This document shows positions 39,166-51,838 of a DNA stretch of 64,000 nucleotides, piece after piece (positions within the stretch are counted from its first letter, which is position 1; every line of letters starts with the position of its first letter). The translations under genes and the position numbers were made by a program. The DNA is from Otis tarda (Eukaryota > Chordata > Aves > Otidiformes > Otididae). Where the stretch lies: NCBI GenBank assembly GCA_026413225.1, contig CM048553.1:133020190-133084189 (forward strand). Reading direction: 5' to 3'. The notes under the pieces were generated by a model that saw nothing but the letters and a program-made list of their open reading frames with translations, did not search any database and was not told where the DNA came from.

Positions 39166-42100
39166 TTTTATTTAGGAAAGAGAGAAGACTAAGAGCCTGC
39201 TATAAAGAATACTGAAACAAAACACAGTACATTAAGCTACTCTCTGACCAAGTATATATTGATCAGGCACTTATTTCAACCAGCAACCTAAAAAATTTTC
39301 ACTATCTACTAGCCCACTAGACCTTAATTTTCCACACCTTGTAACTACTAAAATGGTGCACTGTTGCTTAGATATAAATGTAAGTCCAAGAAATCTTTTA
39401 AAAGCTGTTGTAGACACTGCTAGGGTAACAGGTCACAGTGATTCACACAGTTCATTTAACAAATTCCTCTCTAGTGTACTTTAACTATTTTTACTCAAAT
39501 GAATGCAACAAGCTCTATTTAAGTCAAAAATCCTTTGTGTAGAAGAGCACCATCTTAAAGGCAACCGGACCAACTCAGACAATATACCACAAAACCTGGC
39601 ATCCAGCAGGTAATGGCCTTCCATCCAGCAACAGCATAAGAAGCATTGCCAACTTGAGAGTTCTCCTAAATTTATCAAAGAACAAGCATCAAGCTTTGTT
39701 TTCACCACCATGGTTTCCCTGCACTCTGAAGCTCTTCCAAGAGATGAGGGCGAAGACTCAGGAGGAGCACTGAGAGGACCGATATACGACTACAGCAACT
39801 GAAATTTGAATGTACAAGCACACAAGCAATTACAGTTCTAAGCAATTTCTCTGGGTGCCACCTTCGTTTTATACATTAAACTGCTTGGTCTAATGCTGAT
39901 AACTCTTTGTTGAGAAGTTCAATATATCTTACTCTGGTCTCAGAATATAATCACTCAAATTTTAAGCCTCATACCTTTAACTCATATCAAACAGAGAGGT
40001 ACAGTTCTCAGTCTCCCCTTGAAAAGTTAAGCTCAAGTACCTCCAACTTTGAACATGTTCACAACTTTGTGTCTAGCAGTTATCAGTGATTTTAGAGCTT
40101 CCTCAAAGCAAAAGCTCTGCTTCCTCTATTAGTAGGAAAGAAATGTTTATAAAAAAAAAATTAAAAGTTAAGAGCTGACACTAGCATTTACTACTTATTT
40201 ACTCCAAAATATTGCCAACCTCTATTAAGTGTCTAATCTAGATTTCTTGAAAATTGATCCAGTCTTGCATCTTCAGGCTCATTCCACTGTACAGCTATTG
40301 CCTACCAAGACAGCACTCCCACTAAACCTGCACAGCCCTCCAAATCTCCTGCAGTCACAGACTTTTTGTTTCCTCTTCTAAAGTAGCTCTGTGCTGGGCA
40401 AAACCCAGTCTGCCCGCCTCAGGTCTCTACTGTTCGCATCACTACCCAAAGGACAGGCTGATACAGAGTTCTTCTTTTTCTTCCTTCAAATTCTTTAAAT
40501 ACCGTCCCACAGTTTACATACAGTAAAAACAGGAACCATGTCTTCAGTATGACACATACCTTCTCTCCTCCATCCCCACTCTACCGTTCCAAAAAAAGAG
40601 ACATTTGCAAAAAATAGCAAATTACTTGCTATCCTCTTATTTGCAAACAACATTCGTCTCAAGTAGTATTAACGAGGACAATTTGCAAATTGCTAGCTAA
40701 TATACACTATTCACACATGGAGAATACATACCATAGACACCAGCTTGATGCTCCAGTGACTAAAAGATGTACAAGGCTATTCCAGTCTTTTTTGAAGCCT
40801 GATATTTAATTCTGCAATATGTACCAAGGCAAATACTAAAATGCTGTTATTTTAAAAGCCCAAATGTTTATGGATAAATCAGATATGTGAAACTATGCAC
40901 ACAGTAGAAAATAGGTAGATTATTCTCATACAGCTCTGCATAATGCCAACTAGGGCACAAGTTTTAGCTAGCACACAAGTAATTAAATACAACTGCCACA
41001 AAATTCACCTACCAAGGCTCTTAAGTAACAGCACAACCTCATCCCACTTACAGCACAAAGTTATAATCAAAATCAGCATGAACTGAAGAGTTTCTTCTTC
41101 TAAAGTCTACTGTCTGTTTTGCATTTTCCCCACTGTAATAGACTTTTTTTCCTCCCCGATTAGTGGCCTGAGGTTTTGTCCTATTAAAAAAAATATCAAA
41201 CAACTGAAGTTCATAGTTTCCCAACAGATTCAACTTACAACCCAAATTGGGCAACCACAAAGACAAGCACGATCTCCTCAGCTTCCTTTAAACAAGAAAC
41301 TTTGCCACTTTAGTCCTTACAAACAGATAAAAGTGAAGAACAAATATAAACTTATTGCTAGCAAAAGAGTTTTGAGAATTAATTACTGTATAAAGCTGAA
41401 ACAAAAGCAAGATTTGTGTTATTTAATAAAACTACAGAAGGAGAATAGTCCAAAGAGAAAGCATAAAAGGAGGATATGTGATTCAAAGCAAAAATAAAAG
41501 CAGTGATTTAGGGAAAAATCTAAGATTAATGACTGCAAAGTCACAAAGGAGAGCTCTGAAGCAGTCAAGGACAAAACTGGAAGCTTCCCAGCCAGCAGGC
41601 AAGAATATATTTATAAAAAGCTTCATATGAATCACTTCCTAAGCAAAGATTGTTACGAGGCCTAATTTCTGCAAAGACAGCACTTGCACACCAGCCTACA
41701 CTATGATGACTAGAATTCTTTAAGGGAATTATTTTAGTTATAAAGACTCTAATATATTCTAATATAATTATTTAATATGTACAGTCAGTAGAAGAAATAA
41801 CAGTATAACTAAAAAATTCAGCAGATATTATATTCATTAATTTCTGCCCATACCCAAGTAATGATTTGAATTGCACCCTCAACGGCAGCAAACTCCAAAT
41901 TATATAGTTTTGCAATAAACATAGGGTCTGCACTCCTCTTTTTAAAGGAAGTTTTGAAGAAAGCAAGAGAGGGCAGAAAACTGAACCATTTTTAATATGA
42001 TATGGTATTACAAAACTGATATTGAAGGAGAGCACTGAAAGTTTTTCCTCTAAAACTTACAAATTTGTAGCAAAAAAACCACTCAGATTTCATGATGGGA

Positions 42101-43139
42101 AAAAGCAAAGGAAAACAGTTCTTTTTGCCTGGAAGAGGATGAGGGAAATTTACTGCTGTATTTTCATTCTTATCTTTATTAAATCTTTATTAACTCTCAA
42201 AAAGCCTTGCACACTTAGGGTTTTAATTGCCCAGAGTTATTTCCCACCATGACCTTAAATCTATAAGCACCCCCAAAGAACCGCTAGAAAGCAAAGCAAA
42301 CTTCTGCTGTTTCAACCACAAGAGGAAGATCCATACATTGTCCTCAGCACAGTGAGGAAATGTGGTTTTATTTTAGAAAGCAAAACAAACAAAACTCTTC
42401 AGCCAAAAAGGCTGGAATTAAAAAGCTGAAATTTGGCATTTAAGCATCCCTTGGTGAGAAGTGTTTTGGCAAATCGTCATTTAAATTACACTGCAGATAT
42501 TAGGATTTCTGGCAGCTAATTTACTGTGTAAATCTAACAGTATTTCGTAAAGATCTCTTCATTAAAACCCTGACTACTTTTTTTTTTTTAAATACTGCAG
42601 GATTAGGCTTTAAGGAGGGCAGGTACAGAAGCTAAGGTATCTCCATACTCACTGCTAACTTGAAGGTAAAAGCTGGCAGTGACTTTGCTGCATACAATGT
42701 GCTAGAAATCTCACTGTCACAGCACGGCTTGGGATCGCACCTGAACTGAAGTCTCTGGATAAAAGCATCCTCTCCCCCATGGAACATCTGAGGGAGTATG
42801 ATCCACTCCCTAAGCCTTCTATGCAGCTTGGACAAAACAATCTGACAGTATTTTAAACCTTAGTTGTAAACTGGAGAACTGAAAGCAGCTCTTGCCAATC
42901 CATTTGAAACCAGCTGAATTATAAGCCCTGGAAAATGAAGAATATATTTTTTTTTCAATTTAGTCCTAAATAAACTACAGTAATACTGAAAAAAAAGCCT
43001 CTAGGAAATCCCATTTAGATAGTTACATTAAGTGGATATCCAACTGCCCTCATAAGGCAGAAAACACCAAAAGTAATACTGGAACAGAAACTCTGATGTT
43101 GCTTTCTTAAATGCATGTATTACGACTGACACTTTTTTC
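39166..43139. other. MRPS28 intron 1, middle part
   Basis: Mostly AT-rich unique sequence. One minus-strand segment (about 42650-42840) looks exon-like and is discussed in the findings. Nothing else was recognised. Confidence 0.4.
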
Positions 43140-43655
43140 ATAGAACGGTTTGGGTTGGAAGTGACCTTCAAAGGTCATCCAGTCCAACCCCCCTGCAAGG
43201 AGCAGGGACATCCCCAACCAGATCAGGCTGCTCAGAGCCCCATCCAACCTGACCTTGAACACTTCCAATGATGGGGCACCCATAACTTATCTGGGCAACC
43301 TATTCCAGTGTCTCACCAACCTCATCACTTTTCCTTTTGTCCAACCTAAACCGACCTTCTTATAGCTTAAAACCATTGTCCCTTGTCCTGTCACTACAGA
43401 CCCTGGCAAAAATCCTCCCACCTTTCTTATAAGCCCCTTTTAAGTACTGAAAGGCCATAATAAGGTTTCACCAGAGCTTTCTCCTCTCCAGGCTGAACAG
43501 CCCCAACTCTCTCAGCCTGTCCTCATAGGAGAGGTGCTCCAGCCCTTCAATCATTTTCGTGGCCCTCCTCTGGACCCACTCTGTCTTTCTTGTACTGGGG
43601 ACTCCAGAGTTGGATGGAGTACTCCAGGTGGGGTCTCACAAGAGCAGATTAGAGA
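43140..43655 (-). repeat. CR1 LINE 3' fragment
   Basis: The plus strand reads catagaacggtttgggttggaag ... aaggtcatccagtccaacccc, then RT-tail sequence up to tccaggtggggtctcacaagagcag. This is a reverse-oriented CR1 3' end of about 515 bp. Frames are broken. An LTR fragment follows about 55 bp later. Confidence 0.93.
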
Positions 43656-43710
43656 GTATTATATTTATTTTTAAGTTCACAAATTTATCTGAAAGACAAG
43701 CTTTGCTGGG

Positions 43711-43915
43711 TGTCATGATTTAACCTCAGCCAGCAACTAAGTACCCTACAGCCACACACCCCATCCCAGGTGGGATGGGAGAGAGAATCTGAAAGAAAGG
43801 AAAACTCATGGGTTGAGATAAAGACAGTTTACTAACACAGCAAAGAAAAATATAATAGTAATTATATATATATATATAATGATGATAATAATAATACTCA
43901 TTGAATACAGTATAT
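43711..43915 (+). mobile_element. Partial LTR of the same family
   Basis: It starts TGTCATGATTTAACCTCAGC and continues cagcaactaagtacc ... gggatgggagagagaatctgaaagaaaggaaaa ... gagataaagacagtttact, matching the first third of the LTR at 29231. It then runs into an (AT)n/(ATA)n tract and loses similarity. The 3' two thirds are missing. It follows a CR1 fragment by about 55 bp. Confidence 0.8.
43862..43898. repeat. AT / ATA microsatellite within the LTR fragment
   Basis: The sequence tatatatatatatataatgatgataataataata is low complexity and sits where the related LTR has its own AT-rich stretch. Confidence 0.8.
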
Positions 43916-44187
43916 TCCAAACCTCATTTTATTTCTGTATACTGAATAGCTTCTAATTAAAAGTATCTCAGCTGTGCAGAGAACATGAAATATACTTGTA
44001 TAGATATATATTTGCATATATATTGTCTTAGTAATAATGAACAATGTAATATTGTGAACTAAGCACATTTTTAAAAGATGCAAATAACAATTAACCAAAT
44101 ACACGTAGCACTTAACCAGTAAAATACCACGGTGAAAACAATCTGTCTCTTATAATTACATTTTTCAAGTAGGATCATGCAGATCTC

Positions 44188-44219
<32 letters not shown>

Positions 44220-47200
44220 CAGAATAGGATTTGTATGCTGTGCATAACATCCAGCAGGTTTTCCTGAACTGCACTTTAATATCAGAACTTCTTTGCTGAC
44301 TAGAAATCTCTTTACATTGTTGTTAATGCTATCTGCAGCTTTTATATATTTGAAAATGGATATTTCTTAGACTTATTATCGAGATGCAGTAAGTGAACTG
44401 TTCTTCAAACTCATTAAAGAGCATAATTATTTAGAATACTTTTTAAAATTACGTCAGTTACCAATGTCTTACTATACACTGCTAAATCAAACATAGCAAT
44501 ACTGTTCATAAAACAAATTTAATTTTTTTCAATTAACCTGCTATGTCCTACAACAAATATTGCACTATCAAAGACAGGTGATTTTTTTAGCAAATTATGG
44601 TTATACTTGCCCCTTATCAGAACAGTCAAAGGTCATACTCTTATTTTGTTTGAGTCTGATTTTTTCTGTATTATAAACAGCAACACACATGACTAAAGTT
44701 TGAAACTGTGCTTCTTTTTCCTGTGACTTTATGCAATTATGCTTAGGAGGAATAGTATAAAACAATAGAGTACATCTGGGGAGGGCAAGGACATCGCAGC
44801 TGTATCAAAAAATTAAGCATCTACAGCTGCTTCTAGATTCTTTTTTTGAAACTTCATCAATCAATTGCCCACTTAACCTACTAGAAAGCAGTGAAGTCAT
44901 ATTGCTAACATGCTCTAAAGCTGCCCAAACCACCAAAGCTTAGCCAGCACACCTTACAAATGTACAATCTGCCACACTGGTTGACTCCATACCAACTTCT
45001 TTGTGTTTGTAGTAAAAGGAAGGATTTCCAGTTATCTTCACATTTTGACTGGACACACAGTGAAGAAACTGCAAAACAAGACTTCCATAAAGAATTTCAA
45101 ATGCAGCTTTGAAAATATGCTGTTGACTAGCCAGAAGGATCATTTACTAAACAATGCTGAGCTAAGAATTTACTTCGTAACACAAACTAGCACGTAATCT
45201 GGTCACAATAAAGCCGCTTATTCTTCTTGAATTTAAATAACTTCTATCCATCATTTAAAATATCAAGTATTTATTTATATATATATATCTTTCTTTCAAT
45301 TATTATTTTATAGAAAAAAAAATTAGAAAATTGCAATGGTATCAATACAAGCTTAATAAAACATGAAGCTTTCAGGGAAGTGGAAAGAAAGAACAGATGA
45401 AACTAAAGAGGTGAAGATAACAGTACCGATGAAAGTTCAGTGACGTTCTGCTTTAAGAAATAAAAGGAGAGCCAAGTCTTACTGCGATTTCTTCATCAGT
45501 AACAGGAAACAAATTCAGATCACTTATGCTTCTCTAGGTACTTTTACTACTCTATGTAATATAGGGAAAGAGATTAAATAAACCAGGAACCCATAAGCGA
45601 TTCCTACAATGCCTTGAACGTCTATGTCCAGGGCTTTTCACGTTCCTCCCAGCTACCCCTAATTCTTACATACTTCTCCCCTGTGCCTGCACCAGTTCCT
45701 AGATCGGGGATCAGCTACCTCAACAGCAAGATTCCCATCAACCCAGCATGCTGCCAGCCATCCCAGGGAGCACGCAAACACCAGGTCACCTGCTGGTGTG
45801 AGCATACCAAAACTCACAGCTTCCAGAACAACCAAAATGTCTAACTTATCGGTACAATTCTGAATAGAAATCATCTGCTCTCTAAATTAGGTTAAATGGG
45901 TGAACCTACTGCACAGATTACATCAAAAAGAAAATCATACCACATAAGCACACACAGTCCTAAGAATGGTCCATGGTGTTTTGAGTTCAGCATCTGCCCG
46001 TACAGCTAGATTGCCTAGACGGAACTCTGCATCACTTCTCTGAGCAATTCCATGTCTGTGCCCTTGCATTTTAGGTTGCTGTACGGGGTTGCCGTGCTGA
46101 AATGGGACACTGGTAATCCCACACAACAGCACTGTCTTACCTTCAGCTTGACAGTTTCTCCATTTATCACCACTCAGCCTTCCCAGGCTCTTTTTTCCAG
46201 GCTCCTGGAGGACAGGATGCTGTTTCAATAGTCATATTTAAGAGAGGAATTGGGATCTCCCACAGCAGCAATGGATGCAAATATCCTGTTGATAACAATA
46301 ACCACTAGGAAGGATTTCAGTTCCTCTTTAACCTTTACGTTATGGTTCCACGCGCCTTCTTCTAGAGGTCTCATGTGCAGCCGATCAAGAGCAGGCAGCT
46401 GGCATTCACTTGCTTTTCTCCATGATACTGGTAGTCCCAAGTAGTTTGAATTTTGGGATTCCACTCTGACAGCCAGTCATTCAAGGTGTATCACATATGC
46501 CTACCACTCACAGACCTTCATCAATGTCAAAGCAACCACTTGCTGACCCAGAGCAACCTGAAGGAGCGAGTTCCAGAAGACAAATGCAGCCCACTGCTCT
46601 TCGAGCACTGCAGTCTCCCTCACGGAGATTCCCTCTCCTCCTCATGGAGCTGTGCAAGGTGCTCAGGGTCTTCCCACACAAACTGGTGTTCCTAAGGCAC
46701 CGCTGCCTTTCACAGCTGTGCACAATTTTACTGAACTATAATTATGTCCTCCAAAGGGGCAGCATGCATCATTTATCTGCTGTTCACCAACAACATTCAA
46801 ATTCCTGTCTACTTCATTTCTGAGCACATTGCTTCAACAGGACATGAATTTTACAAAATCCCATCACGCAAGCACTTCTGCCATACATAAGCAAAGCAGG
46901 TCAGCCAACAAACCCAGCTGGGCCAAGCCCAAGTCAGAAGAAGCAAGTTTTGGTGCCTCAGCCAGAGCATTCACGGGCTAAAACTGCTCCTTTGCAGAGG
47001 TCTCAAGGAGAAACGAGCTCATTCCCACTATAACGCAAACCAGCGTTTCCAGCAGATCCAGCTGAAAGGATCCTGAGAAGCCTGTGATACAGTTCTTATT
47101 TAAAACAAACCTGAAAGCACCAGGATGTGTTCACAACGCAGCAGGAGTGGATATAACTCAAGTTTCTCAAACGCAGTTGTACAAGCTGACAAAGTAAGCC

Positions 47201-48495
47201 AGGAGAAACTTCCAGGTGAAGAAAACTCATTCCAGCTCCCACAAATCCCACAACTGGCAAGTCCTGCTCTCAGTTAGTCAGCAGTTTCCAGTACTTGAAT
47301 GCTGGCCAGAAGATAAGCTACATAAAAGAGTAACCTCTGTGCCTGCCATATAGGTTTTTTAAAATGCTGTTACATTTGCAATCAAACCAAAGATGTTTTA
47401 AAGTTATTTATTAACACTGGAAATGCACTCCATCCACACAAATATTATAGATGTCCTAAGAAATATCACACTATGCAAATTACAAGTGAAAATTGCAGTA
47501 AATACAATTAAGTATTTTTGTTCCCAAATAACTAACTTAAGTGAAATTATCCTCTAAATCTTAACTAAGGTGGGAAGATAGACCGGGAGAAATATTTCCC
47601 ATCAACAGTTACATTTAAAATAATTCTGATTTTTTTTTTAATGCTTGATTTCAAAACGTCTAGTGTTACACATTATTTGAAACTGAGATTGCCAAGATAC
47701 TGCATAAGCAAGACAGACATGTACTTTATAAAGAATATCCATGTAGCTTCAGAACAGAAGGGTAATACATTCCTTTAAAACTATCACTTTTGTGTTTTAG
47801 TTTTTAATCTCTCCTCTAAAACATAAATAGATGAGCCAACTCTTTATACCACCTATTAAAATAGTTTTTATATTCTTCTCTTTATGAATATTGGTATTTT
47901 ATTTTTTTAAATATTCTATTTTTTAAAATAGAAATTTAAATACACAGACACTCTCCTCAAATTTCTGAATCCTTTCAGGAAAGAATTTCTGGGTGACTAA
48001 GCAAATTTAAAAATATATATGTTTCTGTAAGAATAATTTCTAATGTCTCTATTTCAGAAGTTAGTCGTTATGATGTACTGATACCAACCAAGTCCCTCCC
48101 ATCTGAACTTTAGAGAAAGTCAGTCGCGTTTCTTCTTAATAAATGCTTTCCCTTAACACACGTTATTCAAGGAACTACATAGGAAATTCCAAACTGCTGC
48201 TTTTCCTGCTACATCCAGAAACAAGCAATGCCCTCTGCTGTGCCGGGCGCGGAGGTTCACCCAAACCCGAGCACAGCATCCCTGCTGCAAATCTCTGCTT
48301 TTCAACAGAGACTGTGCTTCTGCTCACGTCACTGATCTCTGACATGCACCTGATGGTTTGTTCCCCGATACTGTAAAGTAAAGCAGCACTAACAGAAGTT
48401 TTAACACGCTGTGCCACATATTGCAGCCCAGTGGCAAAGCTATCATAGTAATAACCCATTTCTACCTAAAAACACATTTGACAAACTTCACTATA
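43916..48495. other. MRPS28 intron 1, with a GC-richer block
   Basis: About 45600-47300 is less AT-rich than its surroundings, with several frames of 64-108 codons on both strands. None matches a domain I know. It may be an old unclassified repeat. The rest is AT-rich with a poly(A) at 44188. Confidence 0.4.
44188..44216 (+). repeat. Poly(A) tract, 29 bases
   Basis: This is the longest homopolymer of the window. It is followed directly by tcacagaatagga, which resembles a reversed CR1 tail, but no CR1 body follows. Other A runs of 20 or more lie at 21124-21145, 24971-24990, 36608-36629 and about 37091-37113. Confidence 0.9.
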
Positions 48496-48680
48496 TTTTT
48501 TTAAAACCTTTTTTGACTATTTAGTTTACGAAATATACAATTTATTCTTAATAGTTACTTCACTCTCACATTTTACTTTTGTTCTTAGTTGGAAGCCCAG
48601 CTAAGAACATAGCTCAACAACCACTGCTCTACCCATATCAACAAAAGTCACCATGTCCTACCTAAAAGGCAAAGCAGCAA
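48496..48680 (+). repeat. Left arm of a near-perfect 185-bp inverted repeat
   Basis: The arm runs from the T tract tttttttaaaacc to ggcaaagcagcaa. Its reverse complement appears at 49539-49725 with about three substitutions (one near each end, one internal) plus a length difference in the homopolymer at the outer end, so about 98% identity. It resembles no CR1 or LTR sequence in the window. It lies in MRPS28 intron 1. Confidence 0.95.
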
Positions 48681-49538
48681 GGAGCAAGCTGCTTGCTGTA
48701 GACAAGGTTAAATATCACGTGGGTTTCATAGAACATTTTGCTTACTATGTTGCTAATTTTTTAATAATTTTAGTCAACATTTTAGTGCCTGCTCTGTAAG
48801 TTCCACTATTTCCCAAACAGTAATAACAGAACTGTAAACTGAAGGTGAAAAGTAAAACACAAAACCCTAAAAAATTACCAGCACAGCGGAGAACACCACC
48901 AGGCAACTACGAAGCAAGGCCAGCAGTACACACTTGCTGCTGCGCCCAAAAAGACTTAAAAACCTACCTACAAAAGATATCAAAATACTTTTTGAGTCAT
49001 CTTACACAAACGCATATCAACACACCCATTTTCCTGCCATATATCTAAAATAAGCCCCTGCCTACCAAACATCATAGCATTCACGCAGTTTCAAAAATGA
49101 TGGAAAACCGGCTGACATAGGAAATCAGTGCAGAAACATCATCAGATCACTGTATTTTTTTTCTAAAGAAATAGAAACACTGAGGACCCAAATAACATCT
49201 CTGTACTCTCACCGGGTGTAAGTACACAAGAAGCCAGGCAGCGCTTTGTACCTGTCTGTTTGCCAGCAGAGATAAGGAACACAAGCTTTCCTCTGGCTGT
49301 GGCTCAGGTAAGGGATGAGCAAGACCACATTCCCACTTCTTGGAAGAGCAGATCCTACAGATGCGTGGCACCCAGAAAAGGACTGCAGCCAGAGCCACCG
49401 CATCCTCTCCTGAGGAGAGTGTGTTACTCCCCTCAGAGGACTTTCTTAAGAGGTCTTTTAATGCCTTGAGTTTCTCTAGCAGCATCCAGTACATCCTCCC
49501 ATGAGTATTAGCCAGCCCTATGCCACATTAGCATCAGG
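48681..49538. other. Spacer of the inverted repeat (858 bp)
   Basis: This unique sequence separates the two arms. It is richer in GC toward 49200-49500, with a 115-codon minus-strand frame (49494-49147) that matches nothing I know and has no transposase motif. If the whole 1.23 kb is one mobile unit, it carries no recognisable protein. Confidence 0.6.
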
Positions 49539-49725
49539 TTGCTGCTTTGCCTTTTAGGTAGGACGTGGTGACTTTTGTTGATATGGGTAGAGCAGTGGTT
49601 GTTGAGCTATGTTCTTAGCTGGGCTTCCAATTAAGAACAAAAGTAAAATGTGAGAGTGAAGTAACTATTAAGAATAAATTGTATATTTCGTAAACTAAAT
49701 AGTCTAAAAAGGTTTTAAAAAAAAA
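49539..49725 (-). repeat. Right arm of the inverted repeat
   Basis: This is the reverse complement of 48496-48680, from ttgctgctttgcc to ggttttaaaaaaaaa. The outer flanks (ctata on the left, taagc on the right) show no convincing target-site duplication. The arm ends do not match a transposon terminus I know. Confidence 0.95.
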
Positions 49726-51487
49726 TAAGCATCAGCTTATTTACCAAATAACACGCTTCCTAGCAATCAAAAATCAGTTAAAATTGGTGAAAAGGCGATT
49801 TCCAGAAAACTACATGAACCAACAGATTACACGGCAAGCCAGACCCCTTTCATTTCCCTCTTGTTTCAGTATCTCATCTTCCACTGCTAACTCATTCTCA
49901 CCAAAACTTACTCCCTCTCTTGCACGCTCTTAAAAGACCAAACTGTGAATAATCATCAATCACACTTGGGCTCACCAAGTGCTTTGCTAACTGGGCTAAG
50001 AACAGCATGAAAGCAGACTCATGACAATCTTACTCCATCGCACTGTCAGGCTTTTAACATCACTATGACACTGCACAGCAAGCTACTAGTCGTTGTCTTG
50101 TTCAAGTGAGAAAGTATTTCAGCAGAGTGTAGAGAAATGCTCTACAGCAGTAGTCCAGCTCTCCATTTTACATTCTTTGATTTCTGTACTGTGTTATATA
50201 CATTTGTTTATGCAACTCCACTTGGAAACTATGGTGTGAATGCTACGAAACATTTGAGTTAGTTAAGAACCTTTAAAGGCTTGATGACTATTTATTTATA
50301 GATAGAAACAGAAAAGAGTAAGTTCCTAGCTTCTGACTTCAACAGAAAGGATATTAAAAAAAAAAAAAGCAATCACTCAAATCCCCAAAGGAGTGTTCTT
50401 CTACAGTGAGATCAACTGAATCCCTTCCTAAACTTTTCTATGAACATCCCCCTTGGACACCACCTGAGCCAGCATCCTGGGTCAGACAGACCTTTGACCT
50501 TTGCATAGCCAGCCTTGCTAGTGTGGATATTCAGTGGAAAACAGTGTTACAGATTAGGCAGTAATTTGGGATATCAAGTCCCAGATTCAGTGACAGAGAC
50601 ATTTCTAGTTCTACACTACCAGTACTAAACCAGTCCTGTAATACTAATCCACAATGTTAATTTCTATACCCTACCAGGCACACTCAATCTCAGCCTCTGA
50701 TGCGGTCCAACAGAACTGGAAAAGTTAGAAAAAGAGGAGTAACAAGGATGAAGAACAGCACAGAGGGAAAATCAGAGATCAGGGTTTTCAGCCTGGAATA
50801 GATATTCTGGGATATGTTAGTACACACACACTGCTTTTTTCTGTTTCCCTAGATGTCTGTTAATGGCCACTGTCACAACAGACACCGGGAAAATCAGCAT
50901 GACAAAAATCAGTGCAACAGCCAGAGAAAGGAATGGTTATTCACAAAATCTCGCACCCACTCGCATTCTTTCACAGATCTCATTCACTCACGTTCTCACA
51001 CCCACAGACTTACAAGAAGCGTAACCCGAGGTGGTCTAGGCAGCACCACTTGGGTGCAACACCGAGGATGAAGGACACCAGTTACCAGGGCCTCTTCACA
51101 CCTCTCACGGTATTCCTGTTTGGCAATAATGAACTAGGTTTTGGACAAATCTTTTCTGCCCTTCAGGATCCTCAATCTTACTCCCAAGAACAGTACTTTT
51201 CCTCATTAATACACTATTCTTTCAACCTCTCTCCTGCTGTTTCTTTTGACACCTTCACGTGTGCGTTTCCACAGGTGTTTCATGCATATCAACCTTGGTA
51301 TTTCCGCTACAAATCTCTAAAGTACTCCCCTAACAGTTCGTCAATCTGACCTTCTAAAATTGTTTTTAGTTAAAGATTTTCCTCGTTCTCTCTGCCTGCC
51401 TGTAAAAGCTAGAAAGCAGTTCTGCCTACAGAGCCGTACCTTGTGTTGTACACACTCAAAGCTACTTGTGCGCTTTCTGTATTAACT
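49726..51487. other. MRPS28 intron 1, right part
   Basis: No known repeat or exon was recognised. A plus frame of 145 codons (50912-51349) starts MQQPEKGMVI and has Ser/His-rich low-complexity composition, with no known domain. Confidence 0.4.
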
Positions 51488-51597
51488 GGGCTTTGAGTGA
51501 CCTGGTCTAGTGGAAAGTGGTCCTGCCCGCGGCAGTGGGGTTGGAAATAGATGATCTTCAAGGTCCCTTCCAACCCAAACCATGCTATGACTCTATG
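51488..51597 (+). repeat. CR1 3' terminal fragment
   Basis: The sequence gtgacctggtctagtgg ... ggggttggaaatagatgatc ... ggtcccttccaacccaaacc ends in gctatgactctatg, a CR1 tail. It sits about 240 bp downstream of the end of MRPS28 exon 1, in intron 1, antisense to the gene. Confidence 0.9.
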
Positions 51598-51838
51598 TTA
51601 AAGAGAAAAACATAAGAATCGTCAACATTTCTGTAGAATATTTACTACACTGGGTGAAGCAGTGAGAAGAAAGACAAACAGGTGAAAACAGGCAGGTGAG
51701 CAGCCAGCAGAGCTGTGCACGAAGTCAGCAGAAGGCAAAGCGAAGCCCGCCACCGGCGACAGCCAAGAGGCAGAGGATGCCAGGCCAGCACCGCCCCCAG
51801 GTATTGCCCCAGGCCGGGCTCCCCTGCCGCGCCCTCAC

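Noticed and set aside
44188-44229. Poly(A) followed by tcacagaatagg as a retroposed gene or CR1 copy
   Set aside because: No gene body precedes the A run and no CR1 body follows, so it is only a homopolymer with a chance CR1-like word.
48496-49725. Inverted repeat as an LTR pair or a classical DNA transposon
   Set aside because: LTRs are direct repeats. The arm ends match no terminal inverted repeat I know, the spacer has no transposase motif, and there is no clear target-site duplication.
50912-51349. 145-codon plus frame, Ser/His/Phe-rich
   Set aside because: No family match and no splice support. Runs antisense through MRPS28 intron 1.
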